Shown piece after piece: positions 1 through 6,346 of a stretch of 6,591 bases of DNA. Both the position numbers and the translations under genes were made by a program. Source of the stretch: Acidobacteriota bacterium (lineage in GTDB: Bacteria; Acidobacteriota; Terriglobia; Terriglobales; Acidobacteriaceae); contig JAEKKE010000041.1 of NCBI GenBank assembly GCA_019510535.1, positions 1 through 6,591 on the forward strand. Direction: 5' to 3'. Every line of letters starts with the position of its first letter. Position 1 is the first letter of the stretch. The notes under the pieces are model-generated. The model was not told where the DNA came from. It did no database searches and saw nothing but the letters and a program-made list of their open reading frames with translations.

Positions 1-150
1 GGGCTTTGGCAGGTGGAAGCGCGTCAGGATCCGTCGTTCGATAACTACATCTCCCTCGATACGGCATACGTAGAGAACTGGACCTTTGGTCTGGATCTCA
101 AGATCCTGATTCGCACCATCAGTGTCGTCTTCACCGGCACCGGGACCTAG
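1..150 (+). CDS. Polyprenyl glycosylphosphotransferase (bacterial sugar transferase), C-terminal end only
   Basis: Frame 1 is open from the left edge to TAG at 148-150, giving 49 residues. The readable part starts GLWQVEARQDPSFDNYISLD and continues to AYVENW, LDLKILIRT and a short GTGT tail. The GLWQV..R.D.SF, the LD..Y...W and the LDLKIL.RT elements are the hallmark C-terminus of the bacterial sugar transferase family (WcaJ/PglC-like). These enzymes move a sugar-1-phosphate from a nucleotide sugar to undecaprenyl phosphate at the inner membrane, the first step of exopolysaccharide or O-unit assembly. The N-terminal membrane helices and catalytic core lie outside the window, so the donor sugar cannot be judged. 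The gene ends 52 bp before nadE on the same strand. No clear terminator is seen between them. Confidence 0.88.
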   Translation, partial: GLWQVEARQDPSFDNYISLDTAYVENWTFGLDLKILIRTISVVFTGTGT

Positions 151-202
151 GACGCGTCGCAGGACACACACTTCTAGCTCAGGTCGGCGGTACACTGGAT
201 AT

Positions 203-1864
203 GTGAAGATTGCTCTGGCGCAGATCAACCCTACGATCGGGGACTTCTCCGGCAACCTCAAGAAAATTCTGGACTTCACCCGGCGAGCTGTCGACGCCGG
301 GGCTGACCTGACCGTCTTTCCGGAGCTTGCAGTCTGCGGCTACCTGCCTGCTGACTTCCTGGAAAAAGACGTCTTTATCGCTCGCGCGAGTGAAACCCTG
401 GCAAAGATAGCGGAACAGACCGCCTATACCTCTGTTCTGTGTGGCGTAGCGCTGCCGTCCGGAGTGATTACGGGCAAGCACGTGCGCAATGTTGCGGCGT
501 TGTTAACCGAAGGGCGTGTGAGCTTTCTGCAGCAGAAGATGCTGCTGCCGTTCTATGACGTCTTCGATGAGCAGCGCTACTTCGAGCCGGCGCAGCAGCA
601 GACCATCGTCACGTTGAAGGGCCAGCCGATCGCTATCACCATCTGCGAGGACGCGTGGAATGACAAGCTTTACTGGCCGCGCCGGTTTTATCCGGTAGAT
701 CCCGTCGAAGATCTGATGAAGAAATGGCCGCAGCAGAGCGATGCATCACGCATCATTCTGAACATCTCAGCATCTCCCTATTGGAAAGAGAAGCGGCAGG
801 TGCGCAGCGAGATGCTGGCTGCACTGGCGCGCCGTCACCATGCGGTGGTTGCCATGTGCAATCAGGTCGGCGGTAATGACAGCCTTCTGTTCGACGGGAC
901 TTCGATCGCATTCGATTCGGAAGGTTGTGTGATCGCCCGGGCGAAATCGTTCGAAGAAGACCTGGTGCTCTTCGATACCGCCGACCGCAGTACGCCCTGT
1001 GTTCCCGTCGTTCAGGACGATGAGGTGGCTGGAGCCTGGCAGGCGCTGGTGATGGGCACGCGCGACTACGTGCGCAAATGCGGATTTTCAAAGGTCCTGG
1101 TCGGCCTCAGCGGAGGGATCGATTCGGCGCTGGTTGCAGCAATCGCTACGGAAGCCTTTGGAGCGGACAACGTGATCGGCATTGGCATGCCCAGCGAGTT
1201 CTCGTCATCTCACTCGGTGGAGGATGCACGAGCTCTGGCTCAGAACCTGGGGATTCGCTTCGAGCTCCTGGCCATCCGCGAGATCTACGACCAGTTCACC
1301 CAGGTGCTGCATCCGCTCTTCCAGGGAACGTCGTTCGGACTTGCCGAGGAGAACATTCAGCCACGCATCCGTGGAACGCTGCTGATGGCGCTATCGAATA
1401 AGTTGGGCGCGCTGGTGCTGACAACCGGCAATAAGAGCGAGATGGCGGTCGGCTACTGCACGCTGTACGGTGATATGGTCGGCGGTCTGGCGGTGATAGG
1501 GGATGTAGCCAAGACAAGCGTCTATGCGTTGAGCCGCTACGTCAATCGCGAGCGCGAGATCATTCCTGTGGCAACGATTGAGAAACCACCGTCAGCGGAA
1601 TTGCGGCCGGGGCAACTGGATACGGACTCGCTGCCGCCGTACGATATTCTCGATCCGATCCTTGAAGCCTATGTGGAGCGCTACGAAAGCGCTGAGCAGA
1701 TAGCAAAGACACAGGGCGTTGACCGTTCTTTGGTGGAACAGGTCTTACGATTAGTCGAGCGCAGTGAATACAAGCGGCAACAGGCCGCGCCGGTGCTGAA
1801 GGTGACGCGCAAATCTTTCGGCAACGGACGCAGGTTCCCCATTGCAGTAAAGGTTCAAGTTTAG
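203..1864 (+). CDS. nadE: Glutamine-dependent NAD+ synthetase
   Basis: This 553-aa enzyme makes NAD+ from deamido-NAD+ and ATP, using ammonia released from glutamine; it is the last step of NAD synthesis in the cytosol. The N-terminal half (about 1-270) is a nitrilase-type glutaminase. Its candidate triad is Glu41 (FPELAVCGY), Lys112 (QQKMLLPF) and Cys148 (ITICEDAW). The C-terminal half is the NAD synthase domain: ATP-pyrophosphatase loop LSGGIDSA with SGGIDS at 303-308, AEENIQPRIRG at 381-391, LTTGNKSE at 406-413, then GYCTLYGDMVGG and IEKPPSAELRPGQ. All key residues are intact and the length is normal for the two-domain form. The frame stays open up to GTG 122, inside the previous gene, but residues before VKIALAQINPTIGD look non-homologous and basic, so GTG 203 is chosen. 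It has no good Shine-Dalgarno site (GGA only 3 nt away). The next gene follows after 12 bp, suggesting co-transcription. Confidence 0.96.
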   Translation: MKIALAQINPTIGDFSGNLKKILDFTRRAVDAGADLTVFPELAVCGYLPADFLEKDVFIARASETLAKIAEQTAYTSVLCGVALPSGVITGKHVRNVAALLTEGRVSFLQQKMLLPFYDVFDEQRYFEPAQQQTIVTLKGQPIAITICEDAWNDKLYWPRRFYPVDPVEDLMKKWPQQSDASRIILNISASPYWKEKRQVRSEMLAALARRHHAVVAMCNQVGGNDSLLFDGTSIAFDSEGCVIARAKSFEEDLVLFDTADRSTPCVPVVQDDEVAGAWQALVMGTRDYVRKCGFSKVLVGLSGGIDSALVAAIATEAFGADNVIGIGMPSEFSSSHSVEDARALAQNLGIRFELLAIREIYDQFTQVLHPLFQGTSFGLAEENIQPRIRGTLLMALSNKLGALVLTTGNKSEMAVGYCTLYGDMVGGLAVIGDVAKTSVYALSRYVNREREIIPVATIEKPPSAELRPGQLDTDSLPPYDILDPILEAYVERYESAEQIAKTQGVDRSLVEQVLRLVERSEYKRQQAAPVLKVTRKSFGNGRRFPIAVKVQV

Positions 1865-1869
1865 AAAGG
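1863..1869 (+). promoter_or_regulatory. Ribosome binding site deciding the TTG start of the Dsb-like gene
   Basis: AGAAAGG lies 7 nt before TTG 1877 and overlaps the stop of nadE (TAG 1862-1864). The first in-frame ATG (1889) is 19 nt away, which is too far, so TTG is the preferred start. Its overlap with the nadE stop would allow translational coupling. Confidence 0.55.
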
Positions 1870-1876
1870 TCACTCA

Positions 1877-2836
1877 TTGAATAAGAAAATGCTTGGTTTC
1901 GTTCTCGCGGCGGCGCTTACTGGCGGCGTAGCCATGGCGCAGACTGCGGGCGCTCCTTCCGCGGCACAGGCTGATCCGTTGCCGCAGCCCAATCCAAGGT
2001 TCTTTACCGCTGAGACGCCAACGGTTGCGACTGTGAATGCGTTTTTGAAGGCGCAGTGGGGTTATGACGTAAATCGTATCTGGCGTGTCATGGCAATCCA
2101 AAAGACCATGGCGCCTGGCATAAGCCGCGTTGTGGTCTTCATTGCGCAGAAGGGGCAGACGAATCAGCAGCCGCAGTCCTTGCAGTTCCTGACAACGCCT
2201 GATGGCAAGTTCGCTCTGGCCGGCGATCAGGTCATGCCATTCGGCGAAAAGCCGTTTGCGGCGTTGCGGTCAACGCTGCAGCAGAGGGCTGACGGACCAG
2301 CGAAGGGCGCGGCAGGGAAGGACCTCTTACTGGTCGAGTTTGCCGACATGCAGTGTCCGCACTGCAAGGAGTCCGAGAAGATCTTCGATCAACTGGTGAC
2401 GGATTTCCCGAACGCGCGAGTCGTGTTTCAGAACTATCCCCTCACGGAGATTCATCCGTACGCCTATAAAGCAGCTTCTTATGGAGTCTGCGTGGCCCAG
2501 AAGAGCAATGATGCTTTCTTTACCTTCCTGCATGAGGTCTTCTCAAAGCAGGAGGCTCTGACCCCTGAGGCCGGCGACCAGACCCTGGCGGCTGCGGCAA
2601 CCGCCGCCGGGCAGGATCCTGCGGCGACCGCTTCCTGTGCGTCAACGCCGGCGACGAAGGCGAAGGTGGATGCTCAGATTAAGCTGGCGGAAGATTCCGG
2701 AGTCGACCAGACGCCAATGATCTCAATCAATGGACATCTGGTTCCCCTCGGGAATGTTCCGTATGAAGTCCTGAAACAGATCGTCGCGTTTCAGGCGGTT
2801 CAGGACGGCGTTCCGGCAGGAACACCGTCCAAGTAA
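1877..2836 (+). CDS. Exported DsbA/DsbC-like thiol-disulfide oxidoreductase
   Basis: This 319-aa protein has a thioredoxin fold of the DsbA-like/Thioredoxin_4 type and should act on disulfides in the periplasm. A signal peptide covers 1-21 (basic MNKK, hydrophobic stretch, AMA|QT cleavage site). Residues about 45-140 form a separate N-terminal region ending in a TTPDGKFALAGDQV stretch. This resembles the small N-terminal domain seen before the catalytic domain in DsbC/DsbG-like proteins, though that assignment is uncertain. The catalytic part begins at about 148: LLVEFADMQCPHCKESEK carries the CPHC active site (Cys160, Cys163), and DQTPMISINGH carries the cis-proline (Pro280). CPHC is the DsbA-type dipeptide, favouring an oxidase, but direction cannot be settled from sequence. 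Two more cysteines (205 and 254) could form a structural disulfide. No DsbB, DsbD or VKOR partner is in the window. It probably shares a transcript with nadE. Confidence 0.88.
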   Translation: MNKKMLGFVLAAALTGGVAMAQTAGAPSAAQADPLPQPNPRFFTAETPTVATVNAFLKAQWGYDVNRIWRVMAIQKTMAPGISRVVVFIAQKGQTNQQPQSLQFLTTPDGKFALAGDQVMPFGEKPFAALRSTLQQRADGPAKGAAGKDLLLVEFADMQCPHCKESEKIFDQLVTDFPNARVVFQNYPLTEIHPYAYKAASYGVCVAQKSNDAFFTFLHEVFSKQEALTPEAGDQTLAAAATAAGQDPAATASCASTPATKAKVDAQIKLAEDSGVDQTPMISINGHLVPLGNVPYEVLKQIVAFQAVQDGVPAGTPSK

Positions 2837-2840
2837 AGCG

Positions 2841-3416
2841 TCAGGCGCAGACGGTTTCTTCACGCGGGGAGGGCAGTGGCCCTCCCCGAAGTATTTTCCG
2901 GCCCCGGTAGAGATAGCTCTTGAGTGCCGGGATGGTATGTCCCTGGCGCTCCGCGATCTCGCTCAGACTCATCTCCGAGAGATAGTGCATCGTGACGGTC
3001 GCCTTCATATTGGCCGGCAGAAGGTCGAGCCGAGCCATGGTGCGCTGGAACATCTCGCGTTCAATACAGATGTGTTCCGGAGACTCATCCTCTGTGGTGG
3101 TAAGCGATTCGACGGCAAAACGCATCTCCGGCTCGGTGTCGATCGAGCCGGCCTGGCGAACCCTGCGGCTGCGCAGCATCTGCAGGGAGTGGTTACGGAC
3201 GATCATGCAGAGCCAGCCGAGCAGTGCGTGCTCATCGGCCAACTGCTCGATGCGGTTCATGGCCTTGTAGTAGGCCTCCTGCAGCGCGTCTTCAGCGTCT
3301 GCTTCGTTCCTCAGAATCGAATGGGCGATGCCCTTTAAAAGTGAGCGGCGGTTAAGAAACAGTTCCGTGAGTGCGACGATGCGACCTGTTGGACAGGGGG
3401 TATGATGCTGATCCAT
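2841..3416 (-). CDS. RNA polymerase sigma-70 family factor, ECF type
   Basis: This 191-aa protein is a two-domain extracytoplasmic-function sigma factor that would direct RNA polymerase to a specific set of promoters. Sigma region 2 spans about 14-86: ILRNEADAEDALQEAYYKA is the core-binding segment, and LGWLCMIVRNHSLQMLRSRR carries the -10-contacting helix. A charged linker (about 88-120, TTTEDESPEH) leads to sigma region 4 (about 121-178). There LDLLPANMKATVTMHYLSEM is followed by a helix-turn-helix, SLSEIAERQGHTIPALKSYL, and YRGRKILRG, which would read the -35 element. Start ATG 3416 has a good Shine-Dalgarno site, GGAG, 7 nt upstream. No anti-sigma gene (cupin, ZAS-type HxxxCxxC or receptor pair) is adjacent. 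Upstream on the same strand is a small membrane protein; downstream the Dsb-like gene converges with a 4-bp gap. Its signal and regulon cannot be told from here. Confidence 0.9.
   Translation of the reverse strand: MDQHHTPCPTGRIVALTELFLNRRSLLKGIAHSILRNEADAEDALQEAYYKAMNRIEQLADEHALLGWLCMIVRNHSLQMLRSRRVRQAGSIDTEPEMRFAVESLTTTEDESPEHICIEREMFQRTMARLDLLPANMKATVTMHYLSEMSLSEIAERQGHTIPALKSYLYRGRKILRGGPLPSPREETVCA
2865..2888 (+). terminator. GC-rich hairpin, candidate terminator of the nadE-dsb transcript
   Basis: A perfect 10-bp stem (CGGGGAGGGC / GCCCTCCCCG) with a 4-nt loop AGTG starts 28 nt after the Dsb-like stop. It is followed on the + strand by GAAGTATTTTCC, which gives a short, imperfect T-run. 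On the minus strand no T-run follows. The position suits termination of rightward transcription. The hairpin lies inside the last codons of the convergent sigma factor gene (GPLPSPRE), so it is also present in that mRNA. Confidence 0.45.
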
Positions 3417-3420
3417 CTAG

Positions 3421-3427
3421 CTTCTCC
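3421..3427 (-). promoter_or_regulatory. Ribosome binding site of the ECF sigma gene
   Basis: On the minus strand GGAGAAG precedes ATG 3416, with the GGAG core 7 nt from the start codon. This supports translation beginning at the first methionine rather than further in. Confidence 0.6.
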
Positions 3428-3463
3428 AGTGAAGGCGACGCCGAGGCATCGCAGCCATGGAAA

Positions 3464-3482
3464 CGCTCATAAAGCATGAGCG
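3464..3482 (-). terminator. Hairpin between the small membrane gene and the sigma gene
   Basis: A perfect 7-bp inverted repeat (CGCTCAT / ATGAGCG) with a 5-nt loop lies just after the stop of the small membrane protein gene. On the minus strand it is followed by TTTCC, only three T. It may be a weak terminator or attenuator limiting read-through into the sigma gene, or simply an RNA-stabilising 3' hairpin. Confidence 0.3.
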
Positions 3483-3490
3483 AGGATGAG

Positions 3491-3865
3491 CTAGCGGACG
3501 CGAGGAGGAGGTCGAAGGAAAAGCTGAGGCTGTTTCGCGATCGTAGCCGGACGCGGTGGAGTAATCCAACTACGGGCCACGCGCTGCATCTGTCTGGGAG
3601 GTTTCAGCGCTGCCAGGCAGGGAAGAACAGCAAGAGCAAGAACAGCCGTGCCAATAGCCCGTTTCATCGGGCCGTCGGAGGTGGTGCCCATCTTCACATG
3701 CGGAAATGTGGGACCGTCAAGCGTGCGGTAAAGCGAAATCTTATAAGCCGTTCCCCATGCAAATACCGCCACAATCACAACAAGACAAAGCAATGCGAAG
3801 GCCCATGAAACCCGTAAGGCGGGTTTCGCGGCATTCGATGCTGCTCGATGGGAGGTTAAGCGCAT
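3491..3865 (-). CDS. Small membrane protein of unknown function
   Basis: I do not recognise a named family in this 124-aa protein. A basic N-terminus (MRLTSHRAASNAAKPALR) precedes a strong hydrophobic helix at about 18-40 (SWAFALLCLVVIVAVFAWG). It is followed by TAYKISLYR and a short loop containing PTFPHVKMGTTSDGPMKR. A second hydrophobic stretch lies at about 71-86 (IGTAVLALAVLPCLAAL), and the tail is basic and proline-rich. Two membrane passes are likely. The opposite-strand reading of this region is hydrophilic and lacks protein-like features, so the minus frame is preferred. Start ATG 3865 has no Shine-Dalgarno site and sits just below a promoter-like cluster, which suggests a near-leaderless message or a mis-set start. 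The gene lies 33 bp after the permease stop and 74 bp before the sigma gene. An accessory or sensory role for either neighbour is possible, but nothing shows it. Confidence 0.6.
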   Translation of the reverse strand: MRLTSHRAASNAAKPALRVSWAFALLCLVVIVAVFAWGTAYKISLYRTLDGPTFPHVKMGTTSDGPMKRAIGTAVLALAVLPCLAALKPPRQMQRVARSWITPPRPATIAKQPQLFLRPPPRVR

Positions 3866-3902
3866 GATTATGGTCAGTATAGACCGCTTGTCAACATCTC
3901 AA
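3866..3902 (-). promoter_or_regulatory. Overlapping sigma-70-like promoter elements before the small membrane gene
   Basis: On the minus strand two hexamer pairs overlap. Pair A is TTGAGA (3902-3897), a 15-bp spacer and TATACT (3881-3876). It would start transcription about 4-6 nt before ATG 3865. Pair B is a perfect TTGACA (3894-3889), a 16-bp spacer and CATAAT (3872-3867). Its start point would fall about 3860, just inside the reading frame. TTGAGA includes the stop codon of the upstream permease gene. The hexamers are good matches but the assignment is untested. Confidence 0.4.
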
Positions 3903-5206
3903 CCCGCGGCGAGATAAATAAACCTGATCAGAAAGACGGTTGCCAGGAGGTAAAGTAACCAATCCGACTTCTTCGCGCGACCGCTAAACAATCGTAGTGC
4001 GGCAAAGGCAATGACGCCGAACCCAAGGCCGGTGGCGATGGAATAGGTTAGCGGGATGGTAATGAGTGTGAGAAAAGCGGGAATTGCGACCAGCGGATCA
4101 TGCCAGTCGAGCTCCCCGATGCTGCCGAGCATGAGCGCCCCGACGATGATGAGCGCCGGAGAGGTCGCGGAAACCGGAATTGCCCCGACTAGTGGAGCGA
4201 CGAAGATGGATGCGAAAAACAGCAGGCCAGTCGTAATCGCAGTGATACCGGTACGCCCTCCGGCGGCGACACCCGCGCTGGATTCGATGTAGGAGCAGAC
4301 GGTGGAGGTTCCGGCCAGTGAACCCGCCACGGTGGAGATGGCATCAGCGAAGAAGATACGTTGCACTCGCGGAATCACACCAGAAGCAGGAATCAGACCT
4401 GTCTTCTGCGTAACGGCAAGCAGGGTGCCGATGTTGTCGAAGAGGTCGACGAACAGAAACACGAAGACGATTTCGACGCCGCTGAGCTTCAGTGCTCCGG
4501 GAATATCGAGATGAAGGGCCGTCTGACGAATAGCGGAGAGGCTTGCGTGACCCGGTTGCCAGTGCACCTGATGGAAGATGTAGCCGGTGAGCATGGTTCC
4601 GGCGATGCCGATGAGGATCGAGGCGCGTACGCGCAGTACCTGCAACACCGCAATCAGAATCAGGCCGAAGAGCGAGAGTGCTGTCTGCGGAGAGCGCAGA
4701 TTGCCGAGCGTGACTGCTGTTGCAGGATCGCTGACGATAATGCCGGCATTACGCAGCCCGATAAAAGCGATAAACAGACCGATCCCTCCAGCGACGGCTG
4801 CGTGCAGCTCGCGGGGAATCGCGGAGATGAGCAACTGGCGGATGCCGCCAAGTGTGAGCAGAAGGAAGATGATGCCGGAGAGAAAGACGGCGCCAAGGGC
4901 AGTCTGCCATGGCACATGCATCTTCAGACAGACGGTATAGGTGAAATAGGCATTCAGCCCCATGCCGGGCGCCAGCGCCAGTGGATAGCGGGCCAGTGCC
5001 CCCATCAGGATGGAACCAAAGGACGCGCAGAGGCAGGTGGCGATGGTCACCGCCGCAATAGGCATGCCGGTCTGCGACAGAATCGACGGGTTCACGAAGA
5101 TGATATAGGCCATGGTGACGAAGGTCGTCACACCGGCCAGAATCTCCGTGCGCCAGTCGGTCCCCAGATCATGAAACTGAAAGTAGCGTTCGAGCGCAGC
5201 TCGCAT
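3899..5206 (-). CDS. NCS2 family purine permease, AzgA-like (hypoxanthine/guanine or adenine uptake)
   Basis: This 435-aa inner-membrane transporter is of the NCS2 nucleobase type, importing a purine base with protons. The N-terminus MRAALERYFQFHDLGTDWRT leads into EILAGVTTFVTMAYIIFVNP, typical of the AzgA/PbuG/GhxP/AdeP branch. Further family hallmarks are ALAPGMGLNAYFTYT (PGMGLNAYF at 80-88), FVDLFDNIGTL at 252-262 and TSTVCSYIESSAG at 300-312, followed by GVAAGGRTG. About 12-14 hydrophobic segments fill the length, normal for the family. Substrate (adenine versus guanine/hypoxanthine) cannot be decided. The frame can be extended to TTG 5239, but that start lacks a Shine-Dalgarno site. ATG 5206 has AGAGG about 13 nt upstream and matches the usual family N-terminus. 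No purine riboswitch is evident in the 77-bp upstream gap. No purine metabolism gene is adjacent; salvage for growth is the simplest role. Confidence 0.93.
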   Translation of the reverse strand: MRAALERYFQFHDLGTDWRTEILAGVTTFVTMAYIIFVNPSILSQTGMPIAAVTIATCLCASFGSILMGALARYPLALAPGMGLNAYFTYTVCLKMHVPWQTALGAVFLSGIIFLLLTLGGIRQLLISAIPRELHAAVAGGIGLFIAFIGLRNAGIIVSDPATAVTLGNLRSPQTALSLFGLILIAVLQVLRVRASILIGIAGTMLTGYIFHQVHWQPGHASLSAIRQTALHLDIPGALKLSGVEIVFVFLFVDLFDNIGTLLAVTQKTGLIPASGVIPRVQRIFFADAISTVAGSLAGTSTVCSYIESSAGVAAGGRTGITAITTGLLFFASIFVAPLVGAIPVSATSPALIIVGALMLGSIGELDWHDPLVAIPAFLTLITIPLTYSIATGLGFGVIAFAALRLFSGRAKKSDWLLYLLATVFLIRFIYLAAG

Positions 5207-5283
5207 GCGGGCGGCGGTACCTCTTGAGAGAAAGGTCAATGGTGCGATGCGTTCATCATATCGGACGCAAACGCGGCTGGCTT

Positions 5284-6339
5284 CTACAGTGCTTTCAGTT
5301 CTGCGATACGCTGCTCGAGAACTCTCACGAACTGATCGATATCCTCGGGCGGATAATTTCCGGCGCGGAATGCATCTACAAGTTGCCGGTGACTGAGTTG
5401 GCCGAGCAGGGCACCCACCCAGTGAGCATCCTTACGAGGGACACCGCGCCCGATCCATACCATATTGTTGCGACGGAGATATTGTTTGATCCCAAAGCCC
5501 AGTGTCTCTAAAAGGAGGCTTGGCGTCCGCGATGGAGTCGCGAAATCAACAGTAGTTTCTGTCGTGCGCAGGATGAATTTCGAATTGACGTAGGCTTTCA
5601 CGTTGTCTTTCGATGGTCCGTTCGTAAAGTGCAAGCCGGTCCGGCCGAAGGTGGTTCCTATATCACTTACGAGGAAGATTTGCCGGTCATTATTCTTGTC
5701 ATAGAAGATTGCGTTGTTCTCGTCTTTCAGGTCCCAACTATTTAGCAGTGCCATCATCACACGCAGGCCATTCAGTTCGCGCGTGCCGGTAAATGGATTC
5801 TCTTTCCAGCGCCACGTGTAAACCTTCTTCTGGCCTGAAGGTTTGCGGGCAAAGCGCGCGTCGGTGATTCGTTCTCCTTTGACGTATTTCTTGCCTCGAT
5901 GCATGTGTATGCCGGAGATCTCCGCTGAAGGAAGCACATAGTCATCGCTGGCGAAATATCCAACCGCCCATAACAGGCGCGACGATACCACCTCGGGCCG
6001 GGCTTCGTGTCCGAGCTTGACACGCCACCTTTTCCCGGCCGTATCACGAGCATCAAACTTTGGTGTGCTCTGCGAGCGCACCTCTTTTTCAAAGCTGAAT
6101 GGTGCAACAGGTTGCGCTTTCCTTCCTCCCTGACCGTAGAAGAGGTCGAGTGATCTGATATCTCCAGGTTCGTGCCACAGGATGGGATTGTGTATCTGTT
6201 CCTGACGGATGAGAGTGTCGTTGTCTTTGCCCTCATCTTCTTTCGCAACAGCAGCGGGCGCTTGCGCGAACGTGTGGAATGAGTTCGCGAGGCAGAATAG
6301 CAAAAGAAACAGGACAAAACGGAGACAGCTGCGGGGCAA
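5284..6339 (-). CDS. Secreted protein of unknown function with a possible protein-kinase-like fold
   Basis: This 351-aa protein has a clear signal peptide (1-27: MPRS, then a hydrophobic FVLFLLLFCLA core, AQA|P cleavage) and no lipobox or later membrane helix, so it should be exported. I know of no assigned function. Conserved-looking blocks run in this order: KFDARDTAGKRWRVKLG (Lys108), ARPEVVSSRLLWAVGYF (Glu116), NPFTGTRELNGLRVMMALLN, SWDLKDENNAIF (Asp203, Lys205, Asn208/209) and LVSDIGTTFGRTG (Asp226). The spacing of Lys, Glu, Asp..Asn and Asp-x-Gly matches the ATP- and metal-binding layout of HipA/FAM20-like kinases; that reading is inference. The tail WVGALLGQLSHRQLVDAFRA plus IDQFVRVLEQRIAELKAL is helical. 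Start TTG 6339 is supported by GGAGG 7 nt upstream. The permease follows after 77 bp on the same strand. Confidence 0.82.
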   Translation of the reverse strand: MPRSCLRFVLFLLLFCLANSFHTFAQAPAAVAKEDEGKDNDTLIRQEQIHNPILWHEPGDIRSLDLFYGQGGRKAQPVAPFSFEKEVRSQSTPKFDARDTAGKRWRVKLGHEARPEVVSSRLLWAVGYFASDDYVLPSAEISGIHMHRGKKYVKGERITDARFARKPSGQKKVYTWRWKENPFTGTRELNGLRVMMALLNSWDLKDENNAIFYDKNNDRQIFLVSDIGTTFGRTGLHFTNGPSKDNVKAYVNSKFILRTTETTVDFATPSRTPSLLLETLGFGIKQYLRRNNMVWIGRGVPRKDAHWVGALLGQLSHRQLVDAFRAGNYPPEDIDQFVRVLEQRIAELKAL

Positions 6340-6346
6340 GAGAAAT

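Noticed and set aside
122..202. Upstream extension of nadE from GTG 122
   Set aside because: The extra 27 residues overlap the sugar transferase end, are Arg/Ser-rich and precede the normal nitrilase start VKIALAQINP. They look like translated intergenic DNA.
151..202. Promoter or riboswitch between the sugar transferase and nadE
   Set aside because: Only a lone TACACT-like hexamer is seen, without a matching -35. The 52-bp gap is too short for a riboswitch and shows no stable hairpin.
3476..3808. + strand 110-codon frame opposite the small membrane protein
   Set aside because: It is basic, low in hydrophobic residues, has no recognisable domain and lies opposite a frame with two clear membrane segments. 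It also starts within a hairpin without a ribosome site.
4361..5227. Long + strand reading frame of 288 codons antisense to the permease
   Set aside because: Its product is extremely hydrophilic (Gln, Glu, Asp, Arg, Gly) with no domain. This is the expected mirror of a hydrophobic transporter gene. The minus strand shows unmistakable NCS2 motifs over the whole stretch.
5207..5239. Permease start at TTG 5239 (11 extra residues), and a seven-codon upstream frame MMNASHH ending at the same point
   Set aside because: TTG 5239 has no Shine-Dalgarno site and ATG 5206 matches the family N-terminus. The tiny frame has no ribosome site of its own and is most simply chance.
5240..5270. TATGAT on the minus strand as a -10 element for the permease
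   Set aside because: No acceptable -35 hexamer is found 15-19 bp upstream, so a promoter cannot be supported.
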